NCBI GenBank assembly: GCA_018242585.1
Contig: JAFEBQ010000009.1
Span: 168,113-232,112, forward strand
Direction of reading: 5' to 3'
DNA: 64,000 nt
Origin: Planctomycetota bacterium
Lineage (GTDB): Bacteria; Planctomycetota; Planctomycetia; Pirellulales; PNKZ01
A program made the position numbers and the translations under genes. The notes under the pieces were generated by a model. That model saw nothing but the letters and a program-made list of their open reading frames with translations. It ran no database searches and was not told the origin of the DNA. Shown one piece after another: positions 1 to 8,476 of this stretch. The number at the start of each line of letters is the position of its first letter. The first letter of the stretch is position 1.

Positions 1-790
1 TCCCCATGCCGTGCGATTTGGAAGCATCGCGGGGCGGATGATAAGTCACGCGGAACTCGCGTCCGGCCTGCACCCAGCGCGAGCCACACCGGCGCGTCGC
101 CGCTTCGACCGCGGCCAAGGCCCGCGGGCCGACGCCGCTGACAACCGGCACACCCGGCTTGACGATGCCGGCCTTCTCCTCGGCAATGGCTTCGACCGTG
201 GCGCCAAGCTGCTTGGTGTGATCGAGGCTGACATTCGTGATCACCGACACCACGGGCAAACAAACATTCGTCGAGTCGAGCCGGCCCCCCATGCCGACTT
301 CCATCACCGCCACGTCGGCGCGATGGGCGACAAAGTGCAACCAGGCCAGGGCCGTCGTCAATTCAAAGTAAGTGGGGCCCATCTCACCCGGGCCGTGGGC
401 GGCCGCCTCGGTGTCCATCCGCTCGACCACTGGCTGCAAGCGCTCGACCAGCGCGATGAACTCGGCCTGAGGGCAATTCTGCCCGTCGATGCTGAACCGT
501 TCTTCGATGCGGTGCAAATGAGGCGAGCTGAACAGCCCGGTGCGATAGCCAGCCGCAGTCAGGATCGACGCCACCATGGCGGCAGTCGAGCCCTTTCCCT
601 TGGTGCCGGTGATATGCACGACGGGAAGCTGCCGCTCGGGATGTCCCAGATGGGCCAGCAGCTCGTGCATCCGGTCGAGCTTGAATTCGCGCTCATTGTA
701 GCCGACCGCGGCCGCGCGTTCAAAGTCGACGCGACGCAGCAGCACGGCCAGCGCCGCTTCGTACTCTTGGTTGGTACTGAGCACCGACAT
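1..790 (-). CDS. folC: Bifunctional folylpolyglutamate synthase/dihydrofolate synthase, N-terminal part (runs off the window)
   Basis: The protein starts at 790 (MSVLSTNQEYEAAL) and is open to the window edge, about 263 residues. It carries the Mur-ligase-type P-loop HITGTKGKGST (about residues 58-68), followed by the family stretch SPHLHRIEERFSIDG and the ATP/Mg region VMEVGMGGRLDSTN. These identify the cytosolic enzyme that adds glutamate to dihydropteroate and folates in one-carbon metabolism. About the last 160-170 residues of a normal 430-residue FolC lie outside. The next gene upstream on the same strand (906-1112) is 115 bases away and could share its transcript. Family assignment is secure; the bifunctional role is inferred from the family. 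Confidence 0.93.
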   Translation of the reverse strand, partial: MSVLSTNQEYEAALAVLLRRVDFERAAAVGYNEREFKLDRMHELLAHLGHPERQLPVVHITGTKGKGSTAAMVASILTAAGYRTGLFSSPHLHRIEERFSIDGQNCPQAEFIALVERLQPVVERMDTEAAAHGPGEMGPTYFELTTALAWLHFVAHRADVAVMEVGMGGRLDSTNVCLPVVSVITNVSLDHTKQLGATVEAIAEEKAGIVKPGVPVVSGVGPRALAAVEAATRRCGSRWVQAGREFRVTYHPPRDASKSHGMG

Positions 791-905
791 TGACGAGTGA
801 CTGCCCGGGAAAGAATCGCTAGAGTTGTCGCCAAGTCGAGTGTATCGCGCCGGAGCGAGCAGGGAAACGGGCCGGTATTCGCGGCGATTGTCGCTAGTTT
901 GGGGG

Positions 906-1112
906 CTAAGCCGCCAGTGGATGGCCGGCGCGCTCGAGAGGGGGCGCCCGGTCGAGCGATTCACAAAGCCGCCGCATTTCTTCCACGTCGCGGCGCATCG
1001 AGTCGATCAGGTAGCTTTCATTGCGCCGATCGGCCAGCAACCATTGCTCGTGACACAGCGTGAGGTGTTCGAGCAAATCCTGCATCCACAAATACTTCGC
1101 CTGACGATCCAT
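906..1112 (-). CDS. Small hypothetical protein, 68 aa
   Basis: I do not recognise this protein. It begins MDRQAKYLWMQDLLEHL and is rich in charged and leucine residues, with a predicted all-helical pattern (LLEHLTLCHEQWLLADRR, then MRRDVEEMRRLCESL). The start at 1112 is chosen because GAGGAG sits about nine bases upstream; the frame is open further upstream, but that part has no such site and reads like non-coding sequence. It has no signal peptide or membrane segment. It lies upstream of folC on the same strand, so co-transcription is possible. A short cytosolic helical protein is as far as the sequence goes. Confidence 0.55.
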   Translation of the reverse strand: MDRQAKYLWMQDLLEHLTLCHEQWLLADRRNESYLIDSMRRDVEEMRRLCESLDRAPPLERAGHPLAA

Positions 1113-1432
1113 CGCGGTGTGACTCCTCGGGTGAACTGCGAAGCGCGCATGACTGCTACTTCGTTTGGTGGACGTACCCGAGGAAAGGTTTGCAGATGGC
1201 GTGCCAAAGTGGGCCGCCTCTCGATGCAAGGCGATCGGAATGCGCCGAGTCAGTTCGGGCGCAACCGGTTACGAGTTGCGACGCGCCGAAAAGGGCGCGC
1301 CGCCTGCTACTCCCAAACCGGGAACCGCTTTGTAAAACCTGCAAAGCGACAGGCTGGCGCGCAGTAATCCCCGACATCACCATCAGGCAGAAACACGGTA
1401 GCAACTTCGAGACAGCTACCGAGCCCGAGCGA
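1113..1432. other. Intergenic region without a recognisable gene
   Basis: These 320 bases lie between rpsR (ending at 1433 on the minus strand) and the 68-residue gene. Short open frames exist on both strands, but none has a good ribosome binding site or protein-like composition. I see no strong terminator. The promoter of the 68-aa gene and folC probably lies here. Confidence 0.5.
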
Positions 1433-1681
1433 CTAGTCGCCAACGTACGGCAACAGGGCCATGAACCGAGCGCGCTTCACGGCTTCGGTCACGGCGTGCT
1501 GGCTGACGGCGGTGCAGCCGGTCTTGCGACGGCTGATGATCTTGCCTTGCCGGCTGACCATCTTGGACAACAGTTCCAAGTCCTTGTAATCGACGTACAT
1601 CGGACGAGGACGCTTACCGTCGACGAAAACGGGGTCCTTCTTCTTACTGCGAATATTGTTCTTTGCGCGCTTTTTGGCCAT
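1433..1681 (-). CDS. rpsR: Small ribosomal subunit protein bS18
   Basis: An 82-residue basic protein ([17 protein letters not shown]...). The core carries the bS18 signature region: [20 protein letters not shown], then [29 protein letters not shown]. bS18 binds the platform of the 30S subunit beside bS6. Length and both conserved blocks match the family. It stands apart from the usual rpsF-ssb-rpsR-rplI order: neither neighbour is ribosomal. Upstream is the divergent TPR gene at 2082, leaving a 400-base space that must hold both promoters. Confidence 0.97.
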   Translation of the reverse strand: MAKKRAKNNIRSKKKDPVFVDGKRPRPMYVDYKDLELLSKMVSRQGKIISRRKTGCTAVSQHAVTEAVKRARFMALLPYVGD

Positions 1682-2081
1682 GACTACTCGGACGGGCTGA
1701 ATGCTCTCAAGGCCGGTCGGCCTAGGTAAATCGGAAACCGCAAATCGTACCCGAAGCAGCCAAAACCGTCAAATGGTCGGCCCAGGTTTCGCAGCCTGCG
1801 TCCACCGACCGCCGGCGCTGGGCAAACTCCCCATTTGCCCACTGTTTTGCCACGATTTCGCGCGTTTTTGCTACGCCGAGCCCAGCCGCATGTTGCCGAT
1901 TTTCACCACCGGCGGCCTTCCCAGTAGCGAGCCAAACGCCGAAACCGCCTCCCCGACGTTTTCGAGCTATGGTTGCTTTTGTCCTGAGTTTTCGTCGATT
2001 CGCTCCGGGCTGGCGGCCCGGGGACCAGTCGCGATCACTCCGGACAAAAACACCACACGATATACACCAGGGGAACGTCCG
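1682..2081. other. Divergent intergenic region between rpsR and the TPR gene
   Basis: These 400 bases separate two divergently transcribed genes and should contain the promoters of both. I could not pick a convincing -35/-10 pair. Frames that stay open across it are rejected as coding because the TPR gene has a clear signal peptide at its own start. Confidence 0.4.
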
Positions 2082-2768
2082 ATGTCACGCGTTGCTGCAA
2101 TCGCCGCCCTGCTGCTCATGACCACTTCGGCCAGTGCATGGGAAGTCGGCGATACGGTCGTCGCTGTCCGCCGCGCTCGACTTGTCGACAATGGCCAGAC
2201 CGTCGATTCGGTATCGCCGGGCGTGCAACTGAGCGTGCTCGCCATCGAAGGGAACCGCTTGCAGGTCACCAACGGCACGGCTGGTTGGATCGAATCGAGC
2301 GCCGTGGCCGCTCCCGCCGCCGCCATCGAACAATTCACCGCGGCCGTCCGCCGCAACCCGCGCGACGCCGAAACGATTTATGCCCGGGGCAATGTGTTGC
2401 GGGCCTTGGGGCGCTTTGACGAAGCGATCGCCGACTTTAACCGGCTGGTCCAGTTAGCCCCGCAAGCCGCCGCCTACAACGGTCGCGGCCGGGTTTGGTT
2501 TGAACTGGGCAACTACGACAACGCGATCAACGATTTCACCCGCGCCCTCGAACAAGCGCCGAACAACCCCATGCTCTACAACAATCGGAGCGCAGCTTGG
2601 GAGTTGCAGGGGAACCACGAGCGGGCGATGGCCGACCTGGAACAAGCCCTGCGTCACAGCCCGGATCATGACCTGGTCCAGCACAATCGCAATCGCCTGC
2701 TGCAGGCCCGCAAGGCCGGGCACAAACTAGCCGCAACCAGCAGCGAAAAGCCGGCGCTGCAGAACTAA
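2082..2768 (+). CDS. Secreted or periplasmic TPR-repeat protein with an N-terminal SH3-like segment
   Basis: A 228-residue protein. The start at 2082 gives a Sec signal peptide (MSRVAAIAALLLMTTSASA, cleavage before WEVGD) and is preceded by AGGGGA; the frame is open further upstream but lacks such features. Residues about 20-78 are beta-rich (VGDTVVAVRRARLV, GWIESSAV), like a bacterial SH3 domain. From about residue 82 there are three to four tetratricopeptide units (AETIYARGNVLRALGRFDEA, AAYNGRGRVWFELGNYDNA, MLYNNRSAAWELQGNHERA). TPRs mediate protein-protein contacts; the partner is unknown. An intrinsic terminator follows at 2806. Confidence 0.8.
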   Translation: MSRVAAIAALLLMTTSASAWEVGDTVVAVRRARLVDNGQTVDSVSPGVQLSVLAIEGNRLQVTNGTAGWIESSAVAAPAAAIEQFTAAVRRNPRDAETIYARGNVLRALGRFDEAIADFNRLVQLAPQAAAYNGRGRVWFELGNYDNAINDFTRALEQAPNNPMLYNNRSAAWELQGNHERAMADLEQALRHSPDHDLVQHNRNRLLQARKAGHKLAATSSEKPALQN

Positions 2769-2805
2769 CCGCCGCCGCGGCCCGAACAATTTGGCAACTA
2801 CCCCT

Positions 2806-2847
2806 GAGCCGGGACGTCCCAGTGACGCCCCGGCTCGTTCTTTTTTT
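2806..2847 (+). terminator. Intrinsic terminator of the TPR gene
   Basis: GAGCCGGG (2806-2813) pairs with CCCGGCTC (2829-2836), and the stem extends inward as CGTC/GACG across one mismatch. Seven T residues follow at 2841-2847. It lies 38 bases after the TPR stop codon and reads in the same direction. Confidence 0.8.
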
Positions 2848-3032
2848 GCGGCACGCTTAGTCGTGCGATAGCCCAGGACTTTCGGATACCGGCGGGAGCC
2901 TAGCTGGAATCCCGATTACAATTGCTGGATTCCAGCGACTGCTTTTTGTGATTATGGTGGCAGCGCCGGTCCTGCAACACAAAAATAATCTGGGCACTCT
3001 ATGCTCAAAAATCCGACGAAGGCGCGCCAGTC

Positions 3033-3371
3033 ATGAACGAGCACTTATCCGAATCGAACACGCGCGACTCGCCAAATCGAAGCCGACCTGTAATTGCTCG
3101 CGCGGGACTTTGCTTTTCTAGCATCAGCCTGATTGGCGTTCTAATTGCCTCTTGTTCGCAGATACTTAGACAATTTGGAGCTACAAAAACGGTCGTCGAA
3201 AACACGACCATTTTAGTTGCTAGCCTGTCGATCCCGGGGTTTCTGCTGAGCGCAGTTGGACTCTATTTCAAAGGCGGGCCACGGCGAGCAGCAATTTGGG
3301 GGTGCATACTGGGCCTCATTACTCTTGTATGCCTACCAACGTTTCTATTGCCGTGGATTTCGCAGCGCTAA
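3033..3371 (+). CDS. Small integral membrane protein of unknown function
   Basis: A 112-residue frame starting MNEHLSESNTRDSPNRSR. After a polar N-terminus there are three hydrophobic segments: about residues 22-42 (ARAGLCFSSISLIGVLIASC), 57-78 (TILVASLSIPGFLLSAVGLYF) and 87-108 (AIWGCILGLITLVCLPTFLL), typical of a small inner-membrane protein. The segment is visibly poorer in GC than its neighbours (many a/t third positions), which suggests either relaxed selection or recent acquisition. No clear Shine-Dalgarno sequence is seen. I do not recognise a family. Confidence 0.5.
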   Translation: MNEHLSESNTRDSPNRSRPVIARAGLCFSSISLIGVLIASCSQILRQFGATKTVVENTTILVASLSIPGFLLSAVGLYFKGGPRRAAIWGCILGLITLVCLPTFLLPWISQR

Positions 3372-3510
3372 GTGCGGCTTTGCTGCCGGCGGCCGCGCCG
3401 GTGGACCTCAAAGCTCTGGCGCCGCCGGCCGAATAGTTGCAATTCGTCCGGGGCGTCGTGACACTGGTGGGGTCTTTGATTCCTGCCCGCCACGACCCGC
3501 CGGAGTTGCC

Positions 3511-4848
3511 ATGCGCACGCTCGTTCTTGGTTCCTTTGCCGCGCTCGCGTTCTTCGTTACGACGATCGGTTCCGCGCTCGCGGGCGGCACCTACTACGAT
3601 GTCAGCTATCTTCCCTCGGAGAAAACAGGCGAGCTGCCGCTCGGCGTCACTTACACCGTGTGGATACCCGACGGCGACGAACGGCTGCGCGGGGCGATCG
3701 TCCACCAGCATGGCTGTGGCGAAGGGGCGTGCCAGGGTGGCAGAACGGCCGCCTACGATCTGCACTGGCAGGCGCTGGCCCGCAAGTGGAACTGCGCTCT
3801 GGTCGGGCCGTCGTATCACCAATCGAAAAAGCAGAACTGCCGGCTCTGGTGCGATCCGCGCAATGGGTCAAACCAGACCTTTCTCAAAGCTTTGCACGAC
3901 ATCGGAGCGCGGTCGAAACATGCCGAGCTGGCCGAGGTTCCCTGGTGCCTGTGGGGGCACTCGGGCGGCGGGTACTGGGCCAGCTTGATGCAGACGATGT
4001 ATCCCGAGCGGATCGTCGCCATCTGGTTTCGCTCGGGGACCGCTTATGCCACCTGGGAGAAAGGCGAGATCGACAAGCCCGAGATCCCGGCCGCAGCGTA
4101 CGAGATTCCGATGATGTGCAACCCGGGCGCGAAGGAGAACGGCGACAAGCGATTCAACGGCGCCTGGACCGGCACGATGAGCATGTTCAAAGCCTATCGG
4201 GCCAAGGGAGCGCCGATTGGTTTTGCGCCCGATCCGCGCACCAGCCACGAATGTGGCGACTCGCGCTATCTGGCGATTCCGTTTTTTGACGCCTGCCTGG
4301 CCCAGCGACTCCCCACGCCGGGAAGCAACAGCCAGAAGCTCCGGCCAGTTGACGCGGCGCAAAGCTACCTGGCGCCTCTGTTGGGCGAGCAAGCCTCGCC
4401 AGCCGCCGAGTACAAAAGCGACGCGGCCGAAGCGGTCTGGCTTCCCAACGCCGCGGTGGCCAAGGCCTGGGCCGAATACGTCAAAGACGGCGCGACCAGC
4501 GACACCACTCCCCCCACGGCCCCGACCAACGTGCAATGGTCGCGGAATAGCGACGGGCGGATTGCGCTGGCCTGGCTGTGCGACGCCGACTTCGAGAGCG
4601 GCTTGCAGGCGTTCGTCATCACTCGCAACGGCGAGCGCGTGGGCCGTGTGCCCGAGCAAGGCAACACTCGATTTGGCCGGCCCCTGTTTCAAGGGATGTC
4701 GTACCACGACACGCCCGATCCCAAGCTGGCGATGATGGCCTTCACGACCAAGTCGCCCGACGAAGCGCCGGCCGAGTATCAGGTGATCGCCGTCAACAGC
4801 GCCGGACTCGAATCGGCCCCCGCGACAGCGAAACCGGCTCGCCCATAA
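3511..4848 (+). CDS. Secreted alpha/beta-hydrolase with a C-terminal fibronectin-type segment
   Basis: A 445-residue protein. The start at 3511 gives a Sec signal peptide (MRTLVLGSFAALAFFVTTIGSALA). The hydrolase core runs from about residue 40 to 310 and has the nucleophile elbow GHSGGG with Ser151; the strand before it reads VPWCLWGHSGG. A histidine in TSHECGDSRY (about residue 248) is a plausible catalytic base. Residues about 335-445 (PPTAPTNVQWSRN..., AEYQVIAVNSAGLES) look like a fibronectin type III module. The substrate is unknown; an ester of a plant or algal polymer is only a guess. The next two genes, ThuA and an SGNH hydrolase, follow closely on the same strand. Confidence 0.8.
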   Translation: MRTLVLGSFAALAFFVTTIGSALAGGTYYDVSYLPSEKTGELPLGVTYTVWIPDGDERLRGAIVHQHGCGEGACQGGRTAAYDLHWQALARKWNCALVGPSYHQSKKQNCRLWCDPRNGSNQTFLKALHDIGARSKHAELAEVPWCLWGHSGGGYWASLMQTMYPERIVAIWFRSGTAYATWEKGEIDKPEIPAAAYEIPMMCNPGAKENGDKRFNGAWTGTMSMFKAYRAKGAPIGFAPDPRTSHECGDSRYLAIPFFDACLAQRLPTPGSNSQKLRPVDAAQSYLAPLLGEQASPAAEYKSDAAEAVWLPNAAVAKAWAEYVKDGATSDTTPPTAPTNVQWSRNSDGRIALAWLCDADFESGLQAFVITRNGERVGRVPEQGNTRFGRPLFQGMSYHDTPDPKLAMMAFTTKSPDEAPAEYQVIAVNSAGLESAPATAKPARP

Positions 4849-4885
4849 ACTAAACCATTCGCCTAACTTTTAGCTGGAGCCTGTC

Positions 4886-5791
4886 ATGCACCGGACGTTT
4901 TCGATTTGGAACTACACGATTGCGTTGCTGATTGCCTTATCGACCTCGCACGCCATCGCGGCCGAGAAGGTGCGGACGCTGATCGTCGACGGCCAGAACA
5001 ATCATAAGGTCTGGCCCACGACGACCAAGATGATGAAGCAATACCTCGAGCAAACGGGTCTGTTCACGGTGGACGTGGCCACGACCGCGCCGGCGGGGGC
5101 CGATCCGAACTTCCACCCGGCGTTCAACGATTACCAATTGGTGGTGTCGAACTACAACGGCGCGCCGTGGCCTGAGTCGACCCAAGCCGACTTCGAAAAG
5201 TTCGCCCGCTCGGGGGGCGGCGTGGTGATTGTCCACGCGGCCGACAACGCCTTTGGCAACTGGGCCGAGTACAACCGGATGATCGGCCTGGGCGGCTGGG
5301 GGGGCCGAAATCAGCAATCGGGACCATTCGTGTATCTGGACAAGGGCGAGAAGCTGGTCCGTGACGAAGCCCCCGGCAACGGCGGCCACCACGGCAGCCA
5401 GCATCCGTTCCAGGTCGTGGTTCGCGACGCCGAACACCCAATCACCCGCGGCATGCCCCGCGCGTGGATGCACGCCAAGGACGAACTGTACGATTCTCTC
5501 CGCGGCCCGGCCTTGGAGATGGAAGTCCTGGCGACGGCCTATGCCGACCCGGCAACCGGCGGCACCGGACGGCACGAGCCAATGATGATGACCGTCAAAT
5601 ACCACGCGGGTCGCGTCTTCCATACGCCGATGGGACACGCCGAATACTCGCAAGAGTGCGTGGGCTTCATCATCACGCTGCAACGTGGCGCCGAATGGGC
5701 CGCCACCGGCAAGGTGACGCAATCGATCCCGACGGATTTCCCAACCGCGACCGAAGAACGCGCCCGCAAGTTTGCGGCCGGAGCCGAGTGA
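4886..5791 (+). CDS. Secreted ThuA-domain protein
   Basis: A 301-residue protein with a signal peptide (ALLIALSTSHAIA, cleavage about residue 25). The body matches the ThuA-like, glutamine-amidotransferase-related fold: VRTLIVDGQNNHKVWPTTT at the start, LVVSNYNGAPWP, the glycine-rich GGGVVIVHAADN and HPITRGMP, and the late GRVFHTPMGHAEYS. ThuA was first named from trehalose utilisation, but the secreted versions in this phylum have no proven reaction and usually lie near sugar or sulfatase genes. The stop is five bases before the SGNH gene start, so the two are probably co-translated. Confidence 0.85.
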   Translation: MHRTFSIWNYTIALLIALSTSHAIAAEKVRTLIVDGQNNHKVWPTTTKMMKQYLEQTGLFTVDVATTAPAGADPNFHPAFNDYQLVVSNYNGAPWPESTQADFEKFARSGGGVVIVHAADNAFGNWAEYNRMIGLGGWGGRNQQSGPFVYLDKGEKLVRDEAPGNGGHHGSQHPFQVVVRDAEHPITRGMPRAWMHAKDELYDSLRGPALEMEVLATAYADPATGGTGRHEPMMMTVKYHAGRVFHTPMGHAEYSQECVGFIITLQRGAEWAATGKVTQSIPTDFPTATEERARKFAAGAE

Positions 5792-5796
5792 TCGCC

Positions 5797-6813
5797 ATGT
5801 GTATCAAGATTCGAAATAGGTCGTTGCGCGCTGTGATGGCTGCTTGCTTGGCGATGTTCGCAATTGCTGGCTCGTCGCGCGCCGGCGAGTTTAAGCTTCC
5901 GGCGCTCGACGGCGTGCGCCGCGTGGTCTTCCTGGGGGACAGCATCACCCACGGCGGCGGGTACATCGATTTCACCGAAGCCTATCTTCGGCTGCGTCGG
6001 CCCGATCTGGTTTGCGAGTTCGTGAACCTGGGACTGCCGAGCGAGACAGTCTCGGGCTTGTCCGAACCGGGGCATGCCAGCGGCGCGTTTCCGCGCCCTG
6101 ACGTGCATGAACGCTTGCAACGCGTTCTCGACCAGACGAAGCCTGACCTGGTGGTAGCCTGTTACGGAATGAACTGCGGAATGTATTACCCGTTCAGCGA
6201 GGATCGCTTCGCCAAGTACCAGCAAGGGATTCGACTGTTGCGCGAGCGGGCCAGCAAGGCCGGCGCCAAGGTGTTGCACATCACACCACCAGTGTTCGAT
6301 CCCGAACCGATCCGCGCACGCACCCTGCCCGCCGGCCAAGAGGAATATCGCCAGCCGTACGTGGGCTACAACGAAGTGCTCGATCGTTACGCGGCCTGGT
6401 TGGTCGAGCAGCGTTCGCAAGGCTGGGACGTGATCGACACCCACACGCCGATGAACGCCCTGCTGGCCGCCGGACGCAAAACTGATCCTGCGTTTCGATT
6501 GGCGAATGACGGTGTTCACCTGGGGCCGCGCGGGCATTGGCTGATCGCTCAGCAGTTGCTCATCCACTGGGGCGTACCGGCCGCCGACGTGCAAAACGCC
6601 GAGAGCTTCGAACAAGCCACGGCCGGCTACCCGGCGGCGGCGAGGGTGCTGCGACTGGTCAACGAGCGGCAAGGGCTGATGCGCAACGCCTGGTTGAGCG
6701 CGACGGGGCATTTGCGCCCTGGCGTCAAAGCAGGCCTGCCGCTGGCCGAAGCGCAAGAAAAGGCCAACGCGATTGCCGACAAGCTGCGAGCGACGCTCGC
6801 ACCGCAGCCCTAA
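5797..6813 (+). CDS. Secreted SGNH/GDSL hydrolase
   Basis: A 338-residue protein with a signal peptide (MAACLAMFAIAGSSRA). Block I is VFLGDSITHGGG with nucleophile Ser49. Block III is CYGMNCGMYYP (block III Asn in YGMN), and block V is NDGVHLGPRGH, giving the Asp-x-x-His pair. The family comprises esterases and lipases, and in this phylum often carbohydrate deacetylases; the substrate is unknown. I chose 5797 because it gives the signal peptide and begins just after the ThuA stop. A frame open upstream of this overlaps ThuA and is rejected. Confidence 0.85.
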   Translation: MCIKIRNRSLRAVMAACLAMFAIAGSSRAGEFKLPALDGVRRVVFLGDSITHGGGYIDFTEAYLRLRRPDLVCEFVNLGLPSETVSGLSEPGHASGAFPRPDVHERLQRVLDQTKPDLVVACYGMNCGMYYPFSEDRFAKYQQGIRLLRERASKAGAKVLHITPPVFDPEPIRARTLPAGQEEYRQPYVGYNEVLDRYAAWLVEQRSQGWDVIDTHTPMNALLAAGRKTDPAFRLANDGVHLGPRGHWLIAQQLLIHWGVPAADVQNAESFEQATAGYPAAARVLRLVNERQGLMRNAWLSATGHLRPGVKAGLPLAEAQEKANAIADKLRATLAPQP

Positions 6814-6836
6814 GGTCAAAGCCAACCATTGGAATC

Positions 6837-6914
6837 GGGTGCCATGCTCAAGGCCTTGAGCATGCCTGCACACGCTTCGCGTGCTCAAGCCTGGGGGGCT
6901 TGAGCATGGCACCC
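6837..6914. repeat. Interspersed repeat with 15-bp perfect inverted ends
   Basis: GGGTGCCATGCTCAA (6837-6851) is the exact reverse complement of TTGAGCATGGCACCC (6900-6914), enclosing 48 bases that contain further TTGAGCATG-like arms. It starts 24 bases after the SGNH stop and could fold into a long hairpin that ends that transcript. No T-run follows, so I call it a repeat, not a terminator. Confidence 0.75.
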
Positions 6915-7068
6915 TTGAAGATGGCGGCACGTGACGCGGCCTTTCAGCCGCTCTGCCGCAAGTTCTTGGGAAATCGCTGCGTGTGGCGGATCAGCCACAG
7001 CAGGAAATCATGCGTTTTCACAAAGAGCGGCGTGCTCGGTGGCCCTTGCGACATCGTATCGATCGCGC

Positions 7069-7089
7069 GCAGGGGGCTACGCCCCCTGC
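7069..7089. repeat. Short GC hairpin
   Basis: GCAGGGGGC (7069-7077) pairs with GCCCCCTGC (7081-7089) around a three-base loop. It lies downstream of the minus-strand SUMF1 gene and 250 bases after the plus-strand SGNH gene, so it may mark the 3' end of either transcript. The remaining sequence between 6814 and 7151 holds no gene that I can support. Confidence 0.6.
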
Positions 7090-7151
7090 ACCCCCAAAAA
7101 ACAGAGGACAGAGTTTCGGAGCATCAGAGTACGGACGACGCGGGAAGCAAA

Positions 7152-8153
7152 CTACCGCTCACACACCACACGAAAACCGAGGTCGGAGACACGGTACGAT
7201 GGATCTTCGAAGAAACGGGGGGCACACCGCAGATCCACTGGGGTGTTGTCGAAACCGCCGCCACGCAACACACGCGACAAGCCGGCGCTGGGCCCCCGTG
7301 GATCGTCAACGGGGGAATGAGCGTAGTAGTTTTCGTCGTACCCATCGGAACACCACTCCCAGACGTTGCCGTGCATGTCGTGCAAACCAAACGCATTGGG
7401 CTGGAACTTGCCCACCGGTGCGGTCCACTTATAGCCGTCGCGGCGTTGAATAAACGGGAAGGGAATGTGGGTGTCCTTCTTTTTTCCGTGTTCATCATAC
7501 GTAGCGATGGTGTCCTTTTCGTATCCGACGCTCCGATCTTTGTCGGCCACGTTCCCATAGCGCACTAAATCGATGGGGTTGTTGCCGCAATGATAGCGGC
7601 TGTTCGTGCCGGCGCGGCAGGCGTACTCCCACTCGGCCTCGGTGGGCAGTCGGTACGTTTTTCCTTCCTTTTTACTCAGCCATTGGCAAAACGCGGTGGC
7701 GTCGTTCCAGGTGACATACACCACGGGATGATCGCGGCCGATTTCCCAGCCTGGCTTCCAGAATCGCCACTTGTTCGACTCGATCCGGCCGTCGCGATCG
7801 TATCCCCAGCTTTTTTTGCCGTCGCGTTCGATCTCGGTTCGATAGTTGCCGTCGTGATAGAAGTCCAGAAACTCGTCCATCGTCACTTCGTATTTGCCCA
7901 GGTAAAAGGGCTTGGTGATGCGGACCTTGTGACGTGGCGTTTCGCCGTCGAGCCATTTGGGATCGCAATAAGGGAAATAGTTGAGCGTTTCGCTCCGGTC
8001 CTCTTCGGCCCCCATCATGAACTCGCCGGCGGGAATCAGCACGAGCTTCATGCCGAGACTGTTGGTGATGACTTTCGCTTCTTCGGCGCGAGCCGTAGAA
8101 ACCAGGGGAGCGGCGAGGAACGCGACAAGCAAAAACAACCGAGCGTGCAGCAT
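7152..8153 (-). CDS. Secreted SUMF1/formylglycine-generating-enzyme-like protein
   Basis: A 333-residue protein with a signal peptide (LFLLVAFLAAPLVSTARA). The SUMF1 fold is marked by NSLGMKLVLIPAGEFMMG, KPFYLGKYEVT, VTWNDATAFCQWLS, YRLPTEAEWEYACRAGT, MHGNVWEWCSDGY, SRVLRGGGF and the final DLGFRVV. True formylglycine-generating enzymes bind copper with a pair of cysteines near the C-terminus. Here that segment (VDLRCAPRFFEDPSYR) keeps only one cysteine, so sulfatase activation is doubtful; many secreted planctomycete members seem to have other roles. AGAGGAC upstream of 8153 supports the start. Confidence 0.85.
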   Translation of the reverse strand: MLHARLFLLVAFLAAPLVSTARAEEAKVITNSLGMKLVLIPAGEFMMGAEEDRSETLNYFPYCDPKWLDGETPRHKVRITKPFYLGKYEVTMDEFLDFYHDGNYRTEIERDGKKSWGYDRDGRIESNKWRFWKPGWEIGRDHPVVYVTWNDATAFCQWLSKKEGKTYRLPTEAEWEYACRAGTNSRYHCGNNPIDLVRYGNVADKDRSVGYEKDTIATYDEHGKKKDTHIPFPFIQRRDGYKWTAPVGKFQPNAFGLHDMHGNVWEWCSDGYDENYYAHSPVDDPRGPSAGLSRVLRGGGFDNTPVDLRCAPRFFEDPSYRVSDLGFRVVCER

Positions 8154-8294
8154 AGTGTCCTCTGGTTTCGTGAAAACAAAGACAAGTCATCCCTGCGCCC
8201 AATAGGGCTGGGATTGGACCGCGAGGTAAACGAGCTGGGGCGGCTTGGTGACGAACACGCAGTGCATTAGAGCAGTTCTCAGAACACTGTGGCA

Positions 8295-8451
8295 TGGGTG
8301 GCCCAGGTGCTTGCACCTGGGTGGCCGAAGGCCACAAGAAACATCGAGCGCCGCTCCACACGGGTGGCGAGTTTCCAGTTGGGTTGCGCGTGCCCATCGA
8401 GTTTCTTGTTGCTGCGCGACACCGATGACCGAGCCATCGATGCCACCCAAG
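8295..8451 (-). repeat. Structured 156-bp interspersed repeat, copy A
   Basis: The reverse complement of this stretch matches 51112-51267 almost end to end. Shared blocks include GCGCAGCAACAAGAAACTCG, ATGGGCACGCGCAACC and CCAGGTGCAAGCACCTGG. Inside are a perfect palindrome (CCAGGTGC-TT-GCACCTGG) and outer GGGTGGC/GCCACCC arms, so the RNA would be highly folded. It occupies most of the 323-base gap between the SUMF1 gene and the uracil-DNA glycosylase gene; I see no reading frame in it. Confidence 0.85.
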
Positions 8452-8476
8452 ACACTAGAGTGTTGCGAGACCTGCT

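Noticed and set aside
3256..3510. N-terminal extension of the secreted hydrolase
   Set aside because: It overlaps the membrane-protein gene and hides the signal peptide that starts at 3511.
5539..6930. Long minus-strand open frame opposite the SGNH and ThuA genes
   Set aside because: Antisense frame of GC-rich coding sequence; the plus-strand frames have signal peptides and catalytic motifs, the minus frame has none.
7152..8153. True formylglycine-generating enzyme
   Set aside because: Only one of the two copper-binding cysteines is present and no sulfatase gene lies nearby, so the general SUMF1 call is kept.
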